64,000 nucleotides of DNA from Haladaptatus sp. QDMS2 (lineage in GTDB: Archaea; Halobacteriota; Halobacteria; Halobacteriales; Halococcaceae): the NCBI RefSeq assembly GCF_029338295.1, contig NZ_CP119791.1:1240001-1304000 (forward strand), given 5' to 3'. Position numbers and translations under genes: made by a program. Of this stretch, positions 51,697 through 61,168 are shown one piece after another. The notes under the pieces were generated by a model. That model was not told the DNA's origin. It searched no databases and was given only the letters and a program-made list of their open reading frames with translations. Every line of letters starts with the position of its first letter. Positions within the stretch are counted from its first letter, which is position 1.

Positions 51697-52587
51697 TCAT
51701 GTTTCTCCTGCAACCCCGCGTGCGAATTGGTCGCCGAACAGGACGTAGACGACCAGCGTCGGCAGCGCCGCGAGGAACGCGCCTGCCATCTGTAGGTTGT
51801 ACTGCGTCACCATCGAGCCCTGAAGTTCGTTCAGCGCAAGCGTGACGACCTGATTCGACGGGGACGTGACGAGCACCAGTGCGAACAGGAGGTCGTTCCA
51901 GATGTTCGTGAACTGATAGATTAGCGTCACGGCGAACATCGGCTTCGAGAGCGGGAGGACGATTTTCCGGTAAACCCGCCACAGCGACGCGCCGTCCAGT
52001 CGCGCGGCTTCGAGCATCTCCGTGTTCAGCGTCTGGTAGTAGCCCCGAAAGAGCACGGTACAAATCGGAATCCCGTAGGCCGTGTGGGTCACCGTCAACT
52101 CGATGAGGCCCACCCGCTCCGCGAGGAACGGCACGCCCGCGAGCAGCGATTGCAGGTTTACGATGGTCCAGAACCGCGAGAGCGGGACGAGCACGGACTG
52201 GTAGGGAATGAACACGCCGGCGACAAACAGGAGCAACACCACGACCTGTCCGCGCCAATCGACGTGGGTCAGCCCATACGCCGCGAGACTGCCGAGAACC
52301 GCAGAGAGGACGGTCGCTGGAATCGCGAACAGCATGCTATTGACCATCGGTCCCTGTAGCGTGGCCCACGCATCCATCCAGGCGGAGACGGTGAAGCCAT
52401 CGCCAAATGCGGGGACGAACGGCGTCGTCTCGAAGAACGCAGACTGCGTCTTGAACGCCGTCGTGAGGCCGCTTTCGAGCGGTGCGAGGTAGAATCCAGC
52501 GAAGCCGAGGAGGACGGCGTACAGCCAGACGCGTCGCCAGTCGAGACCCTCGAAACGGGCGGTGAGACCGGTCTGTTCGGTGCTCAT
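51697..52587 (-). CDS. Carbohydrate ABC permease (MalG-like)
   Basis: 296 aa with six helices. The EAA loop reads EAARLDGASLWRVYRKIVLP, the site that docks on the ATPase. It starts with ATG overlapping the preceding permease stop by 4 bases and ends 31 bases before the ATPase gene. Confidence 0.93.
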   Translation of the reverse strand: MSTEQTGLTARFEGLDWRRVWLYAVLLGFAGFYLAPLESGLTTAFKTQSAFFETTPFVPAFGDGFTVSAWMDAWATLQGPMVNSMLFAIPATVLSAVLGSLAAYGLTHVDWRGQVVVLLLFVAGVFIPYQSVLVPLSRFWTIVNLQSLLAGVPFLAERVGLIELTVTHTAYGIPICTVLFRGYYQTLNTEMLEAARLDGASLWRVYRKIVLPLSKPMFAVTLIYQFTNIWNDLLFALVLVTSPSNQVVTLALNELQGSMVTQYNLQMAGAFLAALPTLVVYVLFGDQFARGVAGET

Positions 52588-53564
52588 AGGTCACCCCGCT
52601 GGTACTGTTTGGCGAGATACGGGCCGATGACCGCGAGGGCCATCAGGAACAGGACCGTCGCCACCGCAGAGCCGTAGGCCCAGTTCGTCGACGAAAACGC
52701 CTGTCTGAACATCATCACCGAGAGGATATCCACCGAGGGGCCGGGCGTGTCGCCGAACAAGACGTAGAGGAAGTCGAACGCCTTGAGCGCGAACACCATG
52801 AGGACGACGGCGGCGCTCATCGTCGAACCGCGAAGTTGTGGGATGATGACCCGCCGATAGACGCGCAGCGTGCTCGCGCCGTCTACTTTCGCGGCCTCGT
52901 ACTGGTCAGATGGAATCGCACGCAATCCAGCGAGATAGACGACCATGCAGTAGCCGCTGAACTGCCACATCAGCGCGAAGATGACGGCGGCGAGTTTGAA
53001 CTGCGGGTCGCTAATCCACTGCTGTTTGAGGAAGCCGAGGCCGACGGTGTCGAGAAAGACGTTTATCAGCCCGATTTCCGGGTTGTACATCCACGACCAG
53101 AAGATGGCCGTCACGACGAACGAGAGGCTCATCGGCAGGAGGTACACGGTCCGAATCGTGTTCTCGAACCGGATGTCCCGGTCGACGAGGATGGCGAGAA
53201 TTAGCCCGAGGACGAGCGAGACGGCCGTGAACGCGACGAGCAAGACGACCGTGTTTCGCGCGGCGGTGATGAAGGTGGGGTCTGCGAGCAGCTGGCCGTA
53301 CATCTCGAAGTCGACGGTCGCGTAGTCGGGTTGGCCGAGGCCGCTCCAGTCGGTGAGCGAAATGAGGAAGTTCCAGCCAACCGCGCCGTAGACGAACAGC
53401 ACGACCAGCAGCGTCGGGGGCAACCAGAACGGGAGCGAGCGAACGAAGTCACTATCGAGCGAGCGGCGCGTGCCCGTCTCCGTGACGGTCCCGCCGTCGG
53501 TTCGGGCGGGTGATTCGTCTCCGCCCCGAACGCGGTCACGAAGTCGCCTGAGCAACGAGTACAT
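52584..53564 (-). CDS. Carbohydrate ABC permease (MalF-like)
   Basis: 326 aa. A long hydrophilic N-terminus (about 1-40) precedes six helices; the EAA loop is EAAKVDGASTLRVYRRVIIP. It lies 6 bases after the binding-protein gene and overlaps the MalG-like gene by 4 bases. Confidence 0.93.
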   Translation of the reverse strand: MYSLLRRLRDRVRGGDESPARTDGGTVTETGTRRSLDSDFVRSLPFWLPPTLLVVLFVYGAVGWNFLISLTDWSGLGQPDYATVDFEMYGQLLADPTFITAARNTVVLLVAFTAVSLVLGLILAILVDRDIRFENTIRTVYLLPMSLSFVVTAIFWSWMYNPEIGLINVFLDTVGLGFLKQQWISDPQFKLAAVIFALMWQFSGYCMVVYLAGLRAIPSDQYEAAKVDGASTLRVYRRVIIPQLRGSTMSAAVVLMVFALKAFDFLYVLFGDTPGPSVDILSVMMFRQAFSSTNWAYGSAVATVLFLMALAVIGPYLAKQYQRGDL

Positions 53565-53570
53565 GAGACG

Positions 53571-54884
53571 TTACTCGAAGGCGCTCTTGATGCCCTCGTA
53601 GGCCGCCGCCACGTCCCACTGTTCGGTGAACCCGGAGAACGCTTGCTCTACGCTGCTCTTGACCTCCGGCGTGACGCCCGTGCCGTGGGCGATAGTCGGC
53701 GGCTGCGTGTCCGAGTTCTTGAAGTCCTCGATTTGCTTCGTGAGGAACGGCCCGAAGGCGTCCGTTGGGACGTCGGTTCGCGGCGGAATGGAGCCTTTCT
53801 CTCGGTTGAACCGCTTCTGTGCGTCGACCGACCCACAGTATTTGAGGAACTTCTCGGTGGCAGCTGGTGACGGATTGTTCTTCGGGAAGACGAACGAGTC
53901 CATGACGAGCGTGTAGACACCCTCGGTTCCCGGGAACGGTACCTGTCCCCACTGGGAGTCGTACTCGAAGTTCTCAGCAGCGCGGTATTGGCCTGCCGCC
54001 CAGTCGCCCTGCTGGATGAATGCGGCGTCGCCGTTCACGATTTTCCCGTTCGCCTGATCCCAGGCGATGGACCCGGCGTCGTCGTTGAAGTACTGTTCGT
54101 ACTCCGTGACGGTGGTGAGCGACGATTTGACCGCCGACTCGTGGGCTGCGACATTACCAGAGAGCAGGTCGAGGAAGGCGTCCGTCCCATGCTCACCGAT
54201 GAACACGGCCTCCCAGAGTTGGAGCGTGGACCACGGCGATTGGGTCTGCTGGGCCATCGGAACCGCGTCGGTTTCCGAGGCGACCGTTTCGAAGGCATCG
54301 ACGAGCGCCTTCGGGTCCGAGATGGACGCGGGGTCGACACCCGCCTGCTTGACGACATCGACGTTGTAGAACAGGTTGTTCAGGCGGTGGATGTTGATGG
54401 GAACGGCGACGAACTCGCCGTTGGCTTTCGCCGCGTCTTTGACGCCCCCGAGGTAGTTGTCCTGCATCTCGCTGCTCCAGACCGACTCTGTGAGCGTGTT
54501 GAGGGTGTCGCTCTCGGTGTAGGGGGCGAGCGCCTTCCCTGGCCAAATCTGGAATGTACTTGGGGGGTTCTCGTTCAGGACGCGGTTTTTCACGACCGTG
54601 TCGAGGGCACTGCCTGCTCCGCCCGGAGCCGGGTTGTTCTCGACTTCGACATCTGGGTACTCCTCGCCAAATCCTTCGAGGAGGGCGTTCAGCGCCGCTT
54701 TTTCGCCACCGGCGGTCCACCAGTGAACCACTTCGAGTTTGTTGCCGCCGTCTCCGCCGCCCTCATTGCCCTCGTCGCCACCGCCGGTACACCCGGCGAG
54801 CGCAGAGAGCCCGAGCGTGCTTGCGAGTGCGGTTGCTTTGAGATACGAACGACGGGACTGCTGTGGGGAGGGGGTTTCTGTCAT
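53571..54884 (-). CDS. Extracellular solute-binding lipoprotein of sugar ABC importer
   Basis: 437 aa from the ATG at 54884. Tat-type signal RRSYLKATALAST, then lipobox LAGC and a Gly/Glu-rich linker. The family 1 binding fold starts KLEVVHWWTAGGEKAALNAL and includes VAVPINIHRLNNLFYNVDVV, with aromatic residues for sugar stacking. It heads the operon, followed by two permeases and the ATPase. Sugar specificity is unknown. Confidence 0.94.
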   Translation of the reverse strand: MTETPSPQQSRRSYLKATALASTLGLSALAGCTGGGDEGNEGGGDGGNKLEVVHWWTAGGEKAALNALLEGFGEEYPDVEVENNPAPGGAGSALDTVVKNRVLNENPPSTFQIWPGKALAPYTESDTLNTLTESVWSSEMQDNYLGGVKDAAKANGEFVAVPINIHRLNNLFYNVDVVKQAGVDPASISDPKALVDAFETVASETDAVPMAQQTQSPWSTLQLWEAVFIGEHGTDAFLDLLSGNVAAHESAVKSSLTTVTEYEQYFNDDAGSIAWDQANGKIVNGDAAFIQQGDWAAGQYRAAENFEYDSQWGQVPFPGTEGVYTLVMDSFVFPKNNPSPAATEKFLKYCGSVDAQKRFNREKGSIPPRTDVPTDAFGPFLTKQIEDFKNSDTQPPTIAHGTGVTPEVKSSVEQAFSGFTEQWDVAAAYEGIKSAFE

Positions 54885-55049
54885 AGTACGATAACACCAA
54901 TGGGGTGCATTGTCAGACATAGGAACACCCTCTGATTAATAATTAACCATATTTATTCGGAAACGAGTGAATTTGCCCGTTTTGGGGCAGTGCGAGCAAT
55001 TCGGGCCAGTATCGGTGGGTTTTACCTCAGGCTTCGTGTACGCACGTCC
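54885..55049. promoter_or_regulatory. Divergent promoter region of the sugar ABC operon and fumarase
   Basis: 165 bases between divergent starts. An AT-rich block GATTAATAATTAACCATA (54934-54951) with ATTTATT beyond is the only strong TATA-like stretch; TTAAT/ATTAA halves make it partly palindromic, so either strand could use it. No coding frame is supported. Confidence 0.4.
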
Positions 55050-56459
55050 ATGAGCGAGGAATTCAGGACCGAGAAGGACAGCCTCGGAGAGATGCAGGTG
55101 CCAGCCGACGCCTACTGGGGTGCCCAGACCCAGCGCGCGATTCAGAACTTCCCAATTTCGGGGATTACGTTCGGTCGCCGGTTCGTCCGCGCCCTCGGCA
55201 TCGTAAAAAAGGCCGCCGCACAGGCGAACAAGGACCTCGGCATGATTCCCAACGACAAGGCGGACGCCATCATCGAGGCCGCAGACGAGGTCATCGCGGG
55301 CGACTTAGACGACCAGTTCCCCGTCGACGTGTTCCAGACTGGTTCGGGAACCTCCTCGAACATGAACGCAAACGAGGTCATCTCGAATCGCGCCACCGAG
55401 ATTTACGGCGGCGAAATCGGCACGCGCGAGATCCACCCGAACGACCACGTCAACTTCGGCCAGTCTTCTAACGACGTGATTCCGACGGCGATGCACGTCG
55501 CCGCCTACGAGGCAGTCGAGAAGGACCTCCGTCCGGCACTCGAACAGCTCCGCGACGCCCTCGCCGCGAAAGAAGACGAGTTCGACGACGTCGTGAAGAC
55601 GGGCCGTACCCACCTCCAGGACGCCACGCCGGTTCGTCTCGGACAGGAGTTCGGCGGCTACCGCACACAGGTAGAGAAGGGACTCGACCGCCTCGACGAC
55701 ATCGGCCCGCACCTCGCCGAACTCGCCCTCGGCGGGACGGCCGTCGGCACGGGGCTCAACACACACCCAGAGTTTCCACCGAAAGCAGCCGAGTACATCG
55801 CAGAAGAGACCGGTCTCGCCTTCCGCGAAGCGGACAACCACTTCGAGGCGCAGGCCGCCCACGACGCCATGGGTGAGGCCCACGGCGCACTTCGCACCAT
55901 CGCGGGTTCCACCAACAAAATCGCGAACGACCTGCGGCTGCTCGCCTCCGGCCCGCGAAACGGCCTCGGCGAAATCGACCAGCCGGAGAACCAGCCCGGC
56001 TCCTCCATCATGCCCGGAAAGGTCAACCCGGTCGTCGCGGAAGCGGTCAACCAGGTTCACAAGCAGGTCGTCGGTAACGACGCCGCCGTCGCCGCCGGGG
56101 CCGCGGAGGGTCAACTCGACTTGAACCTCTATAAACCGGTTCTCGCCTACAACTTCCTCCAGTCGACCGAACTGCTCGCGAACTCCGCTGCGGTGTTCGC
56201 AGAGCGCTTCGTCGCCAAACTCGAAGCCGACCGCGAACACTGCGCCGAGCAGGTCGAACAGAGCATGGCGCTCGCCACGGCGCTCAACCCGCAAATCGGC
56301 TACGACAAGGCCTCCGAAGTCGCGAAGACGGCGCTCAAAGAGGGCAAGACCGTCCGGCAGATCACGCTCGAAAAGGGATATCTCACCGAAGCAGAGGTAG
56401 ACGAGGTCTTAGACCCACGGAAGATGACCGAGCGCGGCATCCTCAGTAAGGACGACTGA
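55050..56459 (+). CDS. fumC: Class II fumarate hydratase
   Basis: 469 aa from the ATG at 55050. Diagnostic segments: GSGTSSNMNANEVISNRATE, the flexible loop motif GSSIMPGKVNPVVAEAVNQV with the catalytic serine, GRTHLQDATPVRLGQEFGG and HPNDHVNFGQSSNDVIPTAM. It interconverts fumarate and malate in the TCA cycle and needs no iron-sulfur cluster. It stands alone. Confidence 0.96.
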   Translation: MSEEFRTEKDSLGEMQVPADAYWGAQTQRAIQNFPISGITFGRRFVRALGIVKKAAAQANKDLGMIPNDKADAIIEAADEVIAGDLDDQFPVDVFQTGSGTSSNMNANEVISNRATEIYGGEIGTREIHPNDHVNFGQSSNDVIPTAMHVAAYEAVEKDLRPALEQLRDALAAKEDEFDDVVKTGRTHLQDATPVRLGQEFGGYRTQVEKGLDRLDDIGPHLAELALGGTAVGTGLNTHPEFPPKAAEYIAEETGLAFREADNHFEAQAAHDAMGEAHGALRTIAGSTNKIANDLRLLASGPRNGLGEIDQPENQPGSSIMPGKVNPVVAEAVNQVHKQVVGNDAAVAAGAAEGQLDLNLYKPVLAYNFLQSTELLANSAAVFAERFVAKLEADREHCAEQVEQSMALATALNPQIGYDKASEVAKTALKEGKTVRQITLEKGYLTEAEVDEVLDPRKMTERGILSKDD

Positions 56460-56560
56460 GGCCTCCGGACCACCCGGGGCTATCACTTTTGCCGACGTTT
56501 TGTCCGTGTGACCAGTCAGTGACGGCAACATTCTTATCACCGGGGCTGTGTGTGAATACC

Positions 56561-56992
56561 ATGGCTGATGCCAAACGGCAATTAGTGGAGTGCATCGAGT
56601 CGTTCGGTGGCGACGCACTCCGAGATATCTGGCTCTTCGACCCCTCACGGTACGAGGCGCTCTACATTCGGGAGGACGTGAAGGCGAACATCGACAACAT
56701 CGAGGTGAACGACTTCGTCGACAACGAACGCTTCGGCTACATCACCCGCGATACGTACAACGCTCTTTCACACGCCACGTACCAGTACTCCGTCCACGGC
56801 TTCGACGAGTTCGAGCAGTTCCGGGCATTTCTTGGGTCGAACACGACTGACCCGGGCGTCTTCATCAGCTTCGACTGCGATACCGACGGCTACAACTTCG
56901 CTAAACTGTACGGAACACTCATGGATTTCAGCGCGACGACCGACAGTTCCAGACTCACGCCCGAAAACAGCGGACGCTGGGCGGGCGACTGA
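56561..56992 (+). CDS. DUF7522-like haloarchaeal protein, first of two tandem paralogues
   Basis: 143 aa from the ATG at 56561. The motif SRYEALYIREDVKANIDNIE is shared with the next gene (HRGVYLRDDVKSRFSEAEND), and both end with a domain of strands and a helix. Acidic, no membrane segment. The family assignment is tentative; the function is unknown. The gap to the next gene is 84 bases. Confidence 0.7.
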   Translation: MADAKRQLVECIESFGGDALRDIWLFDPSRYEALYIREDVKANIDNIEVNDFVDNERFGYITRDTYNALSHATYQYSVHGFDEFEQFRAFLGSNTTDPGVFISFDCDTDGYNFAKLYGTLMDFSATTDSSRLTPENSGRWAGD

Positions 56993-57076
56993 CCAACCGG
57001 CCGGTTGGTTTCTCATCTCGGCTCGATTCCTGTTTGCCGAAATATTGATGAATTAGCGAATGAACTGTTCTGTAAC

Positions 57077-57475
57077 ATGATCGCAGCGTCCGAGCAACTG
57101 CAGACAGCAGTGCTCGAAAAAGCGGGCGATGCAGTGACTGCAATCGTCGCATACGACGGCGACTCCCACCGCGGGGTGTATCTCAGAGACGACGTGAAAT
57201 CCAGATTCAGCGAGGCGGAAAACGACGAGATACGCAAGGAGTTCTTCCTCGCCGCGCTCTCAGACCCCGCAACGAATCCAGATTCTGCGTACTTTGGCCC
57301 CCTCGAATTCACGATACGGTGCTTTCGAAACGAGTTCATCGCCCACCTCCCAGTTGGAGAGTGGACTGGCGTTCTCGTCGGATTCGAGCGAAGGGAAATC
57401 ACGAACAGCGCCCAGTTGTTCGACTGGCTCGAAGCCATCCACCGTGACCTTCAGGACGGCGAGACTGTCGCCTAG
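57077..57475 (+). CDS. DUF7522-like haloarchaeal protein, second of two tandem paralogues
   Basis: 132 aa from the ATG at 57077. Shares the YLRDDVKSRF core, the central FGPLEFTIRCFRNEFIAHLP and the layout with its upstream neighbour, so the two arose by duplication long ago. Its TAG stop lies in a CTAG (57472-57475) shared with the convergent PhoU-like gene. Confidence 0.7.
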   Translation: MIAASEQLQTAVLEKAGDAVTAIVAYDGDSHRGVYLRDDVKSRFSEAENDEIRKEFFLAALSDPATNPDSAYFGPLEFTIRCFRNEFIAHLPVGEWTGVLVGFERREITNSAQLFDWLEAIHRDLQDGETVA

Positions 57476-58146
57476 ACCTGCGAGGTGCTCATGTAGAGCA
57501 ATTGGTCGAGGGCGTCTTCGACAGCATTGGTGACGTCGTCGAGTGCGAACAGGAGTTCCCGGAGGACGAGCGCGTTCACCGAGGCCCCGGGGTCGAAGAT
57601 GGTCGAGAGGAGGTCGTACTGTTTCTCGTCGCAGGTGACTTCGAGCGTGCGAATGTCTTCTTCGACAGTGGGCAGCGTCGGGTTAAGAGTAGGGTTACAG
57701 AGCGATTCGACGTAGTGGGTCGTCGCGTTGACGAGCGCGACCGTCGCCTCGACGGTCAGTTCCGCCATCTCACGGAGGCCCTCGTGGACCACGTCGGGGA
57801 TGTCCGGTTGAATGGCGAGCAGTTCGTTCGCGAAGCGCTCTGCGTGGTTCGCGATGCGGTCGACGTCGTCTACGTACTCGACGAAATCGTCTGCACGGAG
57901 GTAGAGGCCAGTGAAGTTCGGCGACTGACGACGGCCGACGAGCGTCTGTACTCGCCTACCAGTGCGGTCACACTGGGCCTCTCTGGCGCTCAGCCTGAGG
58001 ACGCTGTCACGGACGCGATCCCAGTCGTCGGGGTAGGCGTCGAGCGTCGTCTCGAGACAGGTGACGCACTCTCGAATCCCGTCCATAAAGATGCCAGTCG
58101 TTTCGACCACCGCCGTTGGAAGGTCCGCCGTCTCCTGCGTGCTCAT
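57472..58146 (-). CDS. PhoU/DUF47-like protein
   Basis: 224 aa from the ATG at 58146, all-helical. Segments such as DDFVEYVDDVDRIANHAERF, TVEEDIRTLEVTCDEKQYDL and ALDDVTNAVEDALDQLL have the acidic repeats typical of PhoU and DUF47 helical bundles that bind metal clusters. DUF47 proteins often pair with phosphate permeases, but no pit gene is nearby. It diverges from gatE. Confidence 0.8.
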   Translation of the reverse strand: MSTQETADLPTAVVETTGIFMDGIRECVTCLETTLDAYPDDWDRVRDSVLRLSAREAQCDRTGRRVQTLVGRRQSPNFTGLYLRADDFVEYVDDVDRIANHAERFANELLAIQPDIPDVVHEGLREMAELTVEATVALVNATTHYVESLCNPTLNPTLPTVEEDIRTLEVTCDEKQYDLLSTIFDPGASVNALVLRELLFALDDVTNAVEDALDQLLYMSTSQV

Positions 58147-58281
58147 ACGCTGGCTTTCGCCCGCCGGTCTAAAGCGACTGCTAAGAGCCCAATTGACCAC
58201 TCGGGAGGGCTCAATAGCCAGTCGCGCACGCCCGCCGGCGACTGGATGGTTTTTTGCCCTTCGATACCCCATCGCCGAGTA

Positions 58282-60150
58282 ATGAGTGAGTACGATTACG
58301 AGGAACTCGGCCTTATCGCGGGGCTCGAGATTCACCAGCAACTCGACACCGCGAGCAAACTGTTCTGTAACTGTCCGACGGTCCGCCGGGAACCCGACGA
58401 GTCGGTGCGCAGTTTCACTCGCTATCTCCATCCGACGCGCTCCGAACTCGGCGAACTGGACGACGCCGCCGTCGAAGAAAGCCGCGTCGAACGCGAGTTC
58501 ACCTATCTCGCCTACGACACCACCTGTCTCGTCGAAGAAGACGACGAACCGCCCCACCGCCTCGACCACGAAGCGGTCACGGTCGTCCTCGAAATCGCCC
58601 AATTGCTCGACATGGACGCGCTCGACCAGGCGCAAATCATGCGCAAAATCGTGGTCGATGGCTCGAACACGTCCGGGTTCCAGCGGACGACCCTCATCGC
58701 GGGCGACGGCGAGATTCAAACCTCCGAGGGGCCCGTGGGCATCGAGGACCTCATGCTCGAAGAGGAGAGCGCCCAGCGCATCGAGGAATCTGACCGCGCG
58801 GTCACCTTCGGTTTAGACCGCCTCGGCATTCCACTGGTCGAAATCGGCACGAAACCGGACATCCGAACGCCGGCACAGGCCCGCGAGGCCGCCGAACAGA
58901 TCGGGATGCTGCTTCGCTCTACGGGGCAGGTCAAACGCGGTCTCGGGACCATCCGCCAGGACGTGAACGTCTCCATCGCCGACGGCGCGCGCGTCGAAAT
59001 GAAAGGCGTCCAGAGTCTCGACGGCATCGAGGACCTCGTGCACAACGAAGTCCACCGGCAGGTTCGCCTGCTCGAACTCAAGGACAAACTGAACGAGCGC
59101 GGCGCGAGCGTCGGGAACGTACAGGACGTGACCGACGTGTTCGCAGACTCTGAGAGCGGCGTCATCAAGGGTGCACTCGACGCCGGCGGCAAGGCGATGG
59201 CCGTCCCCCTCTTTGGCTTCGACGGCCTCGTCGGCGCGGAGATTCAGCCTGACCGCCGCCTCGGCACGGAGTTCGCAGACCACGCCAAACGCAACGGCGC
59301 GGGCGGCATCTTCCACACCGACGAACTCCCCGCCTACGGCGTGACCCAGGAGGAAGTAGACGCCCTCCGCGAGGCAGTCGGCGCAGGCGAAGCCGACGCC
59401 GTCGCCATGGTCGCCGCGGGCGCAGACGTGGCCGAACAGGCAATCGAGGCCGTCGCCGCTCGCGCGACCGTGGCCCTCGAAGAAGTCCCAGAAGAGACGC
59501 GCGGCGCGAACGAAGACGGCACCTCCCAGTACCTCCGGCCACTCCCCGGCGCGGCCCGGATGTACCCCGAGACGGACGTTCCACCGGTGGACTTAGACCC
59601 CTCTGAAGTCGAGATTCCGGAACTCCTCACCGAGAAGGAAGAGCGCTACCAGAAGGAATACGGCTTCAACGCGGACCTCGCGAACCAGATGGCCTACTCG
59701 CGGCGCATGCCGCTGTTCGAACGCGGCGTGGAGATGGGCGTGGACGCGAACACCGCCGCAAACGTCGTCGAGAGCACGGTCATTGAACTCCGCCGCGACG
59801 ACGTGCCCGTGAGGCAACTCACCGAGAAGCACTTCGAGGGCGTCTTCCAACTGCTCGCAGACGGTGAGCTGGCAAAAGAGGGGATTCCAGAACTCCTCGC
59901 CGCGCTCGCGAAGAATCCTGAACTGGACGCAGAGACGGCCGCAGAACAGGAAGGGCTCGGCTCTGCCGGCGCAGACGAAGTCCGTGAAATCATCGTGGAA
60001 GTCGTCGAACGAAACGAGGACCAGGTCAAAGAACAGGGCATGGGCGCGTTCTCCGCGCTGATGGGCGAGTCCATGGGCGCACTCCGCGGCAAAGCAGAAG
60101 GCGAAGTCGTCAGTTCGATTCTCCGCGAGGAGATTCAAAAGCGTTCGTAG
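58282..60150 (+). CDS. gatE: Glu-tRNA(Gln) amidotransferase subunit E
   Basis: 622 aa from the ATG at 58282; the long open frame from 57502 covers the convergent-strand gene and is rejected. GatB-like N-terminal kinase domain with the archaeal start LGLIAGLEIHQQLDTASKLF, CNCPT cysteine pair, GLDRLGIPLVEIGTKPDI and IRQDVNVSI. The GatE-specific inserted AspRS-like domain and the C-terminal YqeY tail (about 500-622) are present. With GatD it makes Gln-tRNA(Gln) in archaea. A T-rich tract (CCTTTTCTTCT) follows the stop. Confidence 0.96.
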   Translation: MSEYDYEELGLIAGLEIHQQLDTASKLFCNCPTVRREPDESVRSFTRYLHPTRSELGELDDAAVEESRVEREFTYLAYDTTCLVEEDDEPPHRLDHEAVTVVLEIAQLLDMDALDQAQIMRKIVVDGSNTSGFQRTTLIAGDGEIQTSEGPVGIEDLMLEEESAQRIEESDRAVTFGLDRLGIPLVEIGTKPDIRTPAQAREAAEQIGMLLRSTGQVKRGLGTIRQDVNVSIADGARVEMKGVQSLDGIEDLVHNEVHRQVRLLELKDKLNERGASVGNVQDVTDVFADSESGVIKGALDAGGKAMAVPLFGFDGLVGAEIQPDRRLGTEFADHAKRNGAGGIFHTDELPAYGVTQEEVDALREAVGAGEADAVAMVAAGADVAEQAIEAVAARATVALEEVPEETRGANEDGTSQYLRPLPGAARMYPETDVPPVDLDPSEVEIPELLTEKEERYQKEYGFNADLANQMAYSRRMPLFERGVEMGVDANTAANVVESTVIELRRDDVPVRQLTEKHFEGVFQLLADGELAKEGIPELLAALAKNPELDAETAAEQEGLGSAGADEVREIIVEVVERNEDQVKEQGMGAFSALMGESMGALRGKAEGEVVSSILREEIQKRS

Positions 60151-60151
60151 C

Positions 60152-60176
60152 GTCTCGCGTCCTTTTCTTCTGCCGT
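60152..60176 (+). terminator. T-rich terminator-like tract after gatE
   Basis: CGTCCTTTTCTTCTG follows the gatE stop. Archaeal transcripts often end in T runs without a hairpin. Weak call. Confidence 0.3.
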
Positions 60177-60216
60177 AGGTGGCAAGATATTTAGCAGTGT
60201 GCTTCGAGCGGAAACT

Positions 60217-60672
60217 ATGGATTTCCGTGTTTTTGGTGTTGCCCTTCTCGTCGTTCTTGCAGGGTGTGGCGGACTCGGTGGGACGGAAGAGGACGGCCAT
60301 CCAGGCCCCGATGTCTTTGCCGATGTTTACGTTGCAAATGAGGACTCGAAACCGTACACGGTCGATATCCTCATCCTCCACAATGGGAGCATCGAACATT
60401 GGTCGACCCAGCACATCGCGGCCAGCAATGAGAGTGTCACCCACGGCGCGCTCATCAGGCCAGACGGAATCTCGAATACGACGCGTGACTACAGTATCCT
60501 CATCCGGTTGAACAACAGTTCGGAAGGGGTTCGCTACGAAACCGAACCGTACGCAAGGGAATGCTATGGTATCGGGGCAGATATCGTGGACGGCGAGTTG
60601 ACCGGCCCGATTATCATGCATCACCAGGAGCGTTACTGCACCTTCCCGAACGATACGACGAGTAGTGCGTAA
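60217..60672 (+). CDS. Putative small lipoprotein
   Basis: 151 aa from the ATG at 60217. Hydrophobic start and lipobox VLAGC (near residue 17). The rest is beta-rich with NDTT/NSS glycosylation-like sites and a Cys pair near 125 and 140. It resembles small haloarchaeal surface lipoproteins of unknown role. It lies 66 bases after gatE. Confidence 0.7.
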   Translation: MDFRVFGVALLVVLAGCGGLGGTEEDGHPGPDVFADVYVANEDSKPYTVDILILHNGSIEHWSTQHIAASNESVTHGALIRPDGISNTTRDYSILIRLNNSSEGVRYETEPYARECYGIGADIVDGELTGPIIMHHQERYCTFPNDTTSSA

Positions 60673-60719
60673 TCCTCGTTGCCGAACCAACAAATCAGTT
60701 CTAACCGAAAATACGAAGC

Positions 60720-61118
60720 TTACGAACTGACCGTGTGAACGTTCGAGAGGTACTTCGCTAAGTCAGTCGTCGTGATGATACCGAGCACTTCGCCATCTTC
60801 GACGACGGGCATGTGGTGGAAGCCGTGTTCTATCATCTCGTCTGCGACGTCGCGAATAGAGACTTGCGCCGTCGTCGTAATGACGTCCGTGCTCATGTAC
60901 TTGGAGACGGGCGTCTGGTCTTTCGGCTTTTGTTCGGCGACGATTTTCACGAAGTCGGTGGTCGTGAGGATGCCTTCGAGGTGGTTGGCCTCGTCCGTGA
61001 CGATGACCGAGCCAATCTTGTTCTCCAGCATCAACTGGGCGGCGTCCTCTACGAGCGTGTCCAGGGAGACGGTCTTGAGCGAGGTGGACATGAGTTGCGC
61101 GACGAAAATATCATCCAT
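60720..61118 (-). CDS. Protein with two CBS domains
   Basis: 132 aa: one CBS pair (Bateman module) and nothing else. CBS1 is MSTSLKTVSLDTLVEDAAQL then IGSVIVTDEANHLEGILTTT; CBS2 is YMSTDVITTTAQVSIRDVAD then HHMPVVEDGEVLGIITTTDL. Such modules bind adenosyl ligands and control partner proteins. It may form an operon with nothing seen here; 50 bases separate it from the next gene. Confidence 0.92.
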   Translation of the reverse strand: MDDIFVAQLMSTSLKTVSLDTLVEDAAQLMLENKIGSVIVTDEANHLEGILTTTDFVKIVAEQKPKDQTPVSKYMSTDVITTTAQVSIRDVADEMIEHGFHHMPVVEDGEVLGIITTTDLAKYLSNVHTVSS

Positions 61119-61168
61119 ACAGACACGAGAGGAGTCCCAGCCTTAAGCCTTGGCCGGGTTCCAGGTCG

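Noticed and set aside
57502-58281. Long N-terminal extension of the gatE frame
   Set aside because: It covers the PhoU/DUF47-like gene on the other strand; GatE proteins begin at the ATG at 58282.
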